Shown piece by piece: positions 6,026 to 9,990 of a stretch of 9,990 nucleotides of DNA. The first letter of the stretch is position 1, and each line of letters starts with the position of its first letter. The stretch is from positions 1-9,990 of the forward strand of contig CAZFBZ010000048.1 of NCBI GenBank assembly GCA_964517345.1, in the 5' to 3' direction. The stretch is from DAISLF01 sp964517345. Lineage in GTDB: Bacteria; Patescibacteriota; Gracilibacteria; Peribacterales; Peribacteraceae. Below the pieces are notes generated by a model that ran no database searches, had not been told where the DNA came from, and saw nothing but the letters and a program-made list of their open reading frames with translations. The translations under genes were made by a program, and so were the position numbers.

Positions 6026-6878
6026 CGAAGTTCACGATTGCGAGAGACACGAGAATGACGATCATGCCGACGATCGCGCGCCCAAGCAGCGATTTCGCCT
6101 TGGTCACCTGGTCGTCCTTGCCGAGGGCGAAGATCATCAGGAATCCCGCGTAGATGGCGATGAGGATCGCGGCGAGCGCCAGGAATCCCAAGACGAAGGC
6201 CATCACGCGCACGATCGGCACCAGGAACGGCACGACCGGATTGTTCGGGCTGGCGACGAAGCCCGAGCCAATGATCTCGCGGAAGACGAGCAGGATGATG
6301 CCCGCGGCGATTGCGCCGATCGTCTTGCGCATGTTGGCGATGCCCTCCTCGTTTGTGCCCTTGGCGAGGCCTTTGACGGCGTTGACGATGATGATCATGA
6401 CGGCCAGCGCGGCGACAAGCACGAGCACCCAATTGATGAGGCCGCCGACTTCGGTTTCGATGATGCCCACGCCGAAGCCCAGGTTGCCCTGGAAGACGTC
6501 GCCCTGCGTGCCGTAGAAGGCCTGGATGAATGGATCGATCAGGTACATCAGCACGATGCCCGAGACGACTGCGGTCATTACCGGTCTTGCCTTCTCCAGC
6601 GCGTCATCCTCCTGGCCGATGATCATGCGGACGCCGAGGATGCAGATGATCAGGATGGCCACGCCCGTCAGCAGCGGACGGAACTGGAGCATGATGCCGT
6701 AGGCGATCTGCACGAATCCGCAGGAGGACCCGCTGCAGTTCACCGCACCGAAGCTCAGGTTGGGCAGGAAACCGCCAACTGTGTTGACGGTCTGGTTGAC
6801 TGCTCCGTAATCCGCGAGCGCGGCGGGGGCAAACAGGAGTCCGAGAAGGCCGGCGAGAACGTGGAGTGGGCGGATCAT
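6003..6878 (-). CDS. Exported protein with three pilin-like (TrbC/VirB2-like) membrane hairpins
   Basis: This 291-residue protein begins with a signal peptide (residues 1-22, cleavage likely after APAALA). An exported segment of about 45 residues follows, with Cys48 and Cys53. Then come three similar units: a hydrophobic helix, a short charged turn and a second hydrophobic helix. They lie at about 69-116 (turn GQEDDALEKARP), 147-203 (turn KGTNEEGIANMRK) and 226-286 (turn LGKDDQVTKAKS). The turn resembles the G-D/E-x-x-K-x-A-K loop of the T4SS pilin-like family seen as single units in Patescibacteria. Its role is inferred: membrane or surface assembly, possibly a type IV secretion or pilus-like structure, although no VirB4, VirB6 or ATPase gene is in view. 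Its ATG overlaps the TGA of the upstream paralogue by 4 bp (ATGA), so translation is probably coupled. It ends inside the convergent dihydropteroate synthase gene. Confidence 0.8.
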   Translation of the reverse strand: MIRPLHVLAGLLGLLFAPAALADYGAVNQTVNTVGGFLPNLSFGAVNCSGSSCGFVQIAYGIMLQFRPLLTGVAILIICILGVRMIIGQEDDALEKARPVMTAVVSGIVLMYLIDPFIQAFYGTQGDVFQGNLGFGVGIIETEVGGLINWVLVLVAALAVMIIIVNAVKGLAKGTNEEGIANMRKTIGAIAAGIILLVFREIIGSGFVASPNNPVVPFLVPIVRVMAFVLGFLALAAILIAIYAGFLMIFALGKDDQVTKAKSLLGRAIVGMIVILVSLAIVNFVILPGLQ

Positions 6879-7711
6879 ATGGCGATGAAGGCAGTGACAA
6901 GAGCATACGAAACGAGGACGACGACGAGGGCCACGATGGCGGTCTTGATGAGTGTCTTGGCCTTGTCTTTGAGGCTTTCGTCGGCCGATACCACGAGCAT
7001 GATGCCCGCCACGATGATGGCCACGACGGCGGCGAATCCCAGGATCGTCACCAGGTAGTTTGCGACACCCGAAATCTCGCGCGCGATGTTGCTGGAGTTG
7101 CCGAGCGTGGGCGTCACGTTGACGATTAGCGTGTTGGCCAGGAGCACGATGGCGACGCCGATGAAGCCTGCGAGCAGGCGCTTGCGCGCTTTATCGACCT
7201 GATCCTGCTCGCCCTGCGAGGAGATGAGGCGCATGGCCTGGATCACGATGTTGACCGTGAGGATCACGGAGAGCAGGAGTTTGAAGAACGTTACAATGAT
7301 GTCCACGGCCGTATCGGTGACGCCCTGGTTGACCAATGCCCCGCCGACCTCGGTGGGTGAGAAGGCGAGCGCGAACCAGCGGGCGAGGCTTACCACGGCG
7401 GCTCCGGCGATCGTGTAGATGAAGGCCGTGCGACCTTCCTTCACCACGTTCTCATCACCGCTGAACATGACCATGCTGACTGTCGCGAAGAACAGCACCA
7501 GCACCGCCGCGGCAACGAATCCAAGCTCGATGGCGTTCACGAACGTCTCGAAGATATACGCGCTCAATCCTGCCGCTCCGCCACCGCCCGCACCGGTGCA
7601 GGGAACGACGCCGCAGAGGATCGTCCAATCGCCCGGTATCTGCAGCGCCAGCGCCCGGGTGGGGATGAGCGCGGCGAGGGCCAGCAGGATGGGGAGAGAG
7701 AGTTTGCGCAT
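6875..7711 (-). CDS. Exported three-hairpin pilin-like protein, paralogue of the downstream gene
   Basis: This 278-residue protein is the first gene of the operon and has the same design as its neighbour. A signal peptide (about residues 1-22) is followed by a short exported segment with Cys33 and Cys38 and a Gly-rich linker (GAGGGGAAG). Three helix-turn-helix units lie at about 61-115 (turn SGDENVVKEGR), 144-196 (turn SSQGEQDQVDKARKR) and 219-276 (turn SADESLKDKAKT). The turns match the charged loop of TrbC/VirB2-like T4SS pilins. ATG at 7711 gives a clean signal peptide. A TTG at 7723 would add four residues and sits 9 nt after the -10 box, so it cannot be excluded. No Shine-Dalgarno site is seen. 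The gene and its neighbour look like an old duplication of an already triplicated protein. Function is unknown beyond probable membrane or surface assembly. Confidence 0.8.
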   Translation of the reverse strand: MRKLSLPILLALAALIPTRALALQIPGDWTILCGVVPCTGAGGGGAAGLSAYIFETFVNAIELGFVAAAVLVLFFATVSMVMFSGDENVVKEGRTAFIYTIAGAAVVSLARWFALAFSPTEVGGALVNQGVTDTAVDIIVTFFKLLLSVILTVNIVIQAMRLISSQGEQDQVDKARKRLLAGFIGVAIVLLANTLIVNVTPTLGNSSNIAREISGVANYLVTILGFAAVVAIIVAGIMLVVSADESLKDKAKTLIKTAIVALVVVLVSYALVTAFIAI

Positions 7712-7732
7712 CAGGTTCAGCAAAATCCCATA

Positions 7733-7741
7733 ATTATAGCA
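7733..7741 (-). promoter_or_regulatory. Extended -10 promoter of the pilin-like operon
   Basis: On the minus strand TGC directly precedes a perfect TATAAT (7738-7733), an extended -10 element. No good -35 box is found, which suits an extended -10 promoter. The box ends 21 nt before the ATG at 7711, leaving a leader of about 14 nt. It lies in the 140 bp divergent region shared with the BI-1 family gene; I see nothing else there. Confidence 0.6.
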
Positions 7742-7838
7742 GAAAACCCCGCCTTCTGCCAGCAGGAGTGCCGTCCGGGAAGTCTCTTAAGGGAGCCAAA
7801 AAGAGAGGTTTCTTGCTGTTGCAGCGCTCCAGCCCGAC

Positions 7839-7844
7839 TATACT
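7839..7844 (+). promoter_or_regulatory. -10 box directly before the BI-1 family gene
   Basis: TATACT ends 7 nt before the ATG at 7852 and no Shine-Dalgarno site is present, predicting a leaderless transcript. No -35 box at 16-18 bp is convincing. TTGCAG (7819-7824) lies nearby, but its spacing of 14 bp is too short. Confidence 0.55.
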
Positions 7845-7851
7845 GTCCCGC

Positions 7852-8547
7852 ATGACTACCTACTCTCCCGTCCGCAGCCAGCCCATTCTTCTCTCGTCCT
7901 CCGTCGAGAGCCAGGTGTACGGCCTCTTCGCCCTCGCCATCGGTCTCACGGCGCTGGGTTGCTACGTCGGTATCCAGTTCGCCCCGACACTCTATGCGAC
8001 TGGCATGCACATGGTGCTGCTTCTCGTCGAGCTCGCCATCGTCTTTACGGCCTCCTGGTGGATGGACAAGAGCCCACTCAATATCCTGCTCTTCGGCGCG
8101 TTCCCTCTGCTCTCCGGCATCACCATCCTCCCGTTCCTGCTCTACGTAGAGGGCGCCTATCAGAATGGCACCTCGATCCTCCTCAATGCACTCTCGGCTA
8201 CCGCCTGCATGGGTCTCGCAGCCGCCGTCTTCGCCCGCACCACGCGGTTCAACCTGGGCGTGATGGGTCGCGGCTTGCTCTTCGGCGTCATCGGCCTGCT
8301 GTGCCTCGGCATCCTCCAGCTCTTCGTTCCGTCGCTCCGCGGCGGCACCTTCGAGCTGCTGCTCTCGGGCGCCGGCGTGGTCATCTTTGCGCTCTTTACG
8401 GCCTACGACCTCCAGCGCATCCAGACCCTTGGCCGGGCGGGCGCCAACCCCTTTCTGCTGGCCCTCAGCCTGTACCTGGATATCTACAACCTGTTCCTCT
8501 TCATCCTGCGGTTTATGCTGGCCCTGTCGGGCAACCGCCGGAGCTGA
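7852..8547 (+). CDS. BI-1/YccA family multi-pass membrane protein
   Basis: This 231-residue protein is almost entirely hydrophobic, with about seven membrane helices. It carries the two signature segments of the Bax inhibitor-1 family near its end: AYDLQRIQ (184-191) and ALSLYLDIYNLFLFILR (204-220). The paired acidic residues Asp186 and Asp210 are 24 apart, the same spacing as Asp171 and Asp195 of B. subtilis YetJ, which form its pH-sensing pair in a calcium leak channel. In bacteria the family also includes YccA, which interacts with the FtsH protease. A calcium-leak or membrane-stress role is therefore possible but not proven. ATG at 7852 is chosen because the -10 box ends 7 nt before it, whereas an upstream GTG at 7768 would place the promoter inside the gene and add a basic, unconserved extension. 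Confidence 0.88.
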   Translation: MTTYSPVRSQPILLSSSVESQVYGLFALAIGLTALGCYVGIQFAPTLYATGMHMVLLLVELAIVFTASWWMDKSPLNILLFGAFPLLSGITILPFLLYVEGAYQNGTSILLNALSATACMGLAAAVFARTTRFNLGVMGRGLLFGVIGLLCLGILQLFVPSLRGGTFELLLSGAGVVIFALFTAYDLQRIQTLGRAGANPFLLALSLYLDIYNLFLFILRFMLALSGNRRS

Positions 8548-8575
8548 ATAGCGGCCCGTAGAGCCAAAACTGCCC

Positions 8576-8604
8576 TTTACTTCCGCCTCGTCCATCCCTA
8601 TTCT
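8576..8604 (+). promoter_or_regulatory. Promoter of the small basic protein / nusB unit
   Basis: TTTACT (8576-8581), a 17 bp spacer and TATTCT (8599-8604) form a reasonable -35/-10 pair. The -10 box ends 8 nt before the ATG at 8613, predicting a transcript that starts within about 2 nt of the start codon. The same promoter probably also serves nusB. Confidence 0.52.
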
Positions 8605-8612
8605 TTCGCCCC

Positions 8613-8798
8613 ATGGGTAAGCGACCTACACCAAAGAAGCGTAAGGCGAAGTCCGCAGGACGGCGCCAGCACTCCGTGTATATCCTCAAGGAGGTGAAGC
8701 GTCTGCGCGACCGCCAGAACTCGCCCTATGCCGTCGTGGCCGAGCCCAAGAACAAGGCTGATAAGGCGCTCAAGAACATCACCCGTGTGAAGGCCTGA
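8613..8798 (+). CDS. 61-residue basic protein, possibly a degenerate ribosomal protein bL32
   Basis: The protein is strongly basic, beginning MGKRPTPKKRKAKSAGRRQH, and continues with a charged helical middle (ILKEVKRLRDR, 24-34) and a Lys-rich tail. It looks like an RNA-binding ribosomal or ribosome-associated protein. The N-terminal PKKRKAKS..RR.H is reminiscent of bL32 (PKxRxSKS....RRxH), and bL32 genes can be found close to RNA-processing genes. However, the CxxC zinc ribbon of classical bL32 is missing (no cysteines at all) and the spacing between KS and RR is shorter, so this is only a suggestion. The start follows a -10 box by 8 nt. nusB begins 50 bp downstream without an obvious promoter or Shine-Dalgarno site, suggesting co-transcription. 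Confidence 0.65.
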   Translation: MGKRPTPKKRKAKSAGRRQHSVYILKEVKRLRDRQNSPYAVVAEPKNKADKALKNITRVKA

Positions 8799-8848
8799 GG
8801 CGTGCGGTTTTGATCCGCGACGTCCGGTCTTCTTTCCCGCATCGCCCC

Positions 8849-9253
8849 ATGGCACGCCGTCGCCACCTCTCCCGGATCGCCGTCATGCAGGTGCTTTTCG
8901 AGCGTGAGAAACACCCGACCGTCTCTCCCGAGGAAGCCCTCGCCCGCAATGCCGAAGAGCTCGGGGAATTTGACGGGCCGTTCGCCCAGATGCTCCTGGA
9001 GGGCATCCTGAAGAGCGAAAACGAGCTGCAGGAGGCTGTGCAGAAGCATGCGCCCGAGTGGCCGCTGAGCCGCATGGACCCCATCTCCCGCTGCACGCTG
9101 CTGGTCGGCACCTTCGAGTTGCTCCATCACAAGGATGCCCCGCAGGCTGTCGTCATGAACGAAGCCATTGAGATCGCCAAGGAGTACGGCACCGACGAGA
9201 GCGGCAAGTTCGTGAACGGCGTGCTCAATGCCATCGCGCACCGCGCTGAGTGA
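8849..9253 (+). CDS. nusB: Transcription antitermination factor NusB
   Basis: NusB binds BoxA RNA together with ribosomal protein S10 (NusE) and promotes antitermination and folding of rRNA transcripts. The 134-residue protein has the normal family length. It opens with the typical RRHLSRIAVMQVLFE (residues 4-18) and ends with the highly conserved block beginning VVMNEAIEIAKEYG (101-114) and continuing TDESGKFVNGVLNAI (115-129). ATG at 8849 matches the usual N-terminus; a TTG at 8810 would add 13 unconserved residues. No Shine-Dalgarno site is visible before the ATG. The neighbours, a basic ribosomal-like protein and RNase III, fit a ribosome-biogenesis cluster. Confidence 0.93.
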   Translation: MARRRHLSRIAVMQVLFEREKHPTVSPEEALARNAEELGEFDGPFAQMLLEGILKSENELQEAVQKHAPEWPLSRMDPISRCTLLVGTFELLHHKDAPQAVVMNEAIEIAKEYGTDESGKFVNGVLNAIAHRAE

Positions 9254-9262
9254 CAGTCCAAC

Positions 9263-9291
9263 TTCACTGGCAACGCGCCCTGCACTACACT
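9263..9291 (+). promoter_or_regulatory. Promoter of rnc
   Basis: TTCACT (9263-9268), a 17 bp spacer and TACACT (9286-9291) form a -35/-10 pair in the 46 bp gap after nusB. The -10 box ends 8 nt before the ATG at 9300, so rnc can be transcribed separately from a nearly leaderless start. Confidence 0.55.
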
Positions 9292-9299
9292 CAAGACCG

Positions 9300-9990
9300 A
9301 TGACGAAACCCGTCGACATCCATGCTCTGCAGAAGAGCATCGGCATCGAATTCCGCAAAACCGAGCTCCTGCAGCAGGCGCTCGTCCACCGCTCCGCGGT
9401 GCGGGAATCGCAGGCTTTCGGCAATAACGAGCGTCTGGAGTTCCTGGGGGACGCCGTGTTGGAGCTCGCCACCACCGAGTTCCTGTTCCGTTTTTCACAG
9501 AAGTCCGAAGGCGAGCTGACCAACTGGCGCTCGGCACTCGTACAGGGGGATCACCTGGCCGAGGTCGCGCGCGAACTGGAGATCGGCAAGTACCTCTATA
9601 TGAGCCGCGGCGAGGAGGCCAGCGACGGGCGCGCCAAGACCTCGACGCTCGCCAATGCCCTGGAGGCGATCATCGGTGCCGTGTACCTCGACAAGGGCTA
9701 CGACGTGGCCAAGCGGTTCTGCGAGGACTTCATCCTCCGCGACCTGCAGAAGCTCATTGCGCAGGGCAAGCACCGCGACGAGAAGAGCCTGTTCCAGGAG
9801 CGCGCACAGGAGAAGAGCGGCATTACGCCCCACTACGAGGTGGTCGAGGAGAGTGGCCCGGACCACGACAAGAACTTCAAATGCGCCGTCTTCGTCGGTC
9901 CCGACAAGATCGCCGAGGGTCACGGCAACAGCAAACAGCGGGCCGAGCAGGCCGCGGCAAAAGCGGCTCTGGAGGTCAAAGGATGGAAGT
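9300..9990 (+). CDS. rnc: Ribonuclease III, 3' end cut by the window
   Basis: RNase III cleaves double-stranded RNA and releases rRNA precursors from the primary transcript. The 230 codons visible encode both domains. The nuclease domain carries the family signature NERLEFLGDAVL (43-54) with metal ligands Glu47 and Asp51, then EGELTNWRSALV (70-81) and NALEAIIGAVYLD (119-131), which holds Glu122. The double-stranded-RNA-binding domain runs from about residue 160, with PHYEVVEESGPDHDKNF and later GHGNSKQRAEQAAAKAAL. The acidic residue normally three before the catalytic Glu is Asn119 here, a substitution I believe occurs in other RNase III proteins too. The reading frame is still open at the last base, probably only a few residues from its end. 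ATG at 9300 gives the normal N-terminus and follows a -10 box by 8 nt. Confidence 0.95.
   Translation, partial: MTKPVDIHALQKSIGIEFRKTELLQQALVHRSAVRESQAFGNNERLEFLGDAVLELATTEFLFRFSQKSEGELTNWRSALVQGDHLAEVARELEIGKYLYMSRGEEASDGRAKTSTLANALEAIIGAVYLDKGYDVAKRFCEDFILRDLQKLIAQGKHRDEKSLFQERAQEKSGITPHYEVVEESGPDHDKNFKCAVFVGPDKIAEGHGNSKQRAEQAAAKAALEVKGWK

Noticed and set aside
5553..7058. 501-residue plus-strand open frame crossing folP and the pilin-like genes
   Set aside because: It spans two well-supported genes on opposite strands, is composed mainly of low-complexity Asp/His/Arg-rich sequence, and has no promoter or ribosome binding site.
7717..8595. 292-residue minus-strand frame over the BI-1 family gene
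   Set aside because: It is mostly Glu/Gly/Arg-rich low-complexity sequence complementary to a hydrophobic membrane protein, the usual antisense shadow.
8803..8820. Short inverted repeat after the basic protein gene as a terminator
   Set aside because: The stem is only about 4 bp (GCGG/CCGC) and no T-run follows it, and nusB appears to depend on readthrough from upstream.
1..9990. UGA recoded as an amino acid, as in some Patescibacteria
   Set aside because: Most of the genes end in TGA at their expected family lengths, and no family-conserved segment continues past one.
1..9990. CRISPR arrays, tRNA or rRNA genes, insertion sequences, phage genes
   Set aside because: I found no regularly spaced repeats, cloverleaf-like segments, transposase motifs or terminal inverted repeats.

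Overview
The window reads as a compact, G+C-rich bacterial chromosome segment with ordinary housekeeping genes, standard stop usage (most genes end in TGA) and very short gaps. Three features suggest Patescibacteria/CPR, perhaps a higher-GC lineage such as Peregrinibacteria or Peribacteria: two exported multi-hairpin proteins resembling the T4SS pilin-like (TrbC/VirB2-like) proteins common there, reduced versions of several enzymes, and the near absence of Shine-Dalgarno sites. This placement is an inference; there is no rRNA or long ribosomal-protein operon to confirm it.

Layout. 1-1170: a type I L-asparaginase-family gene (+) meets a 56-residue membrane miniprotein (-) tail to tail. 1251-3022: phosphomannomutase/phosphoglucomutase (-) and, upstream of it, a 98-residue unknown protein (-) with a structured leader. 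3246-4949: an alpha-glucan phosphorylase (+). 4972-6025: a Cys-rich acidic miniprotein (+) whose end overlaps a divergent dihydropteroate synthase (+). 6003-7741: a two-gene operon (-) of exported proteins, each built of three pilin-like membrane hairpins. 7839-8547: a BI-1 family membrane protein (+). 8576-9990: a small basic protein, nusB and rnc (+), an RNA-processing and transcription cluster; rnc runs off the right edge.

How they fit together. Glucan phosphorylase makes glucose-1-phosphate and the phosphohexomutase would convert it to glucose-6-phosphate, so the divergent pair looks like a glycogen or starch use module. NusB and RNase III both act on rRNA synthesis and maturation, and the small basic protein in front of them may be a degenerate ribosomal protein (bL32-like). 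The pilin-like operon is the most unusual part of the window.

Expression. Six genes have a TAnnnT -10 box ending only 6-9 nt before the ATG, which predicts leaderless mRNAs. The 98-residue protein is the clear exception: it has an AAGGAG site, and that site lies partly inside a hairpin.
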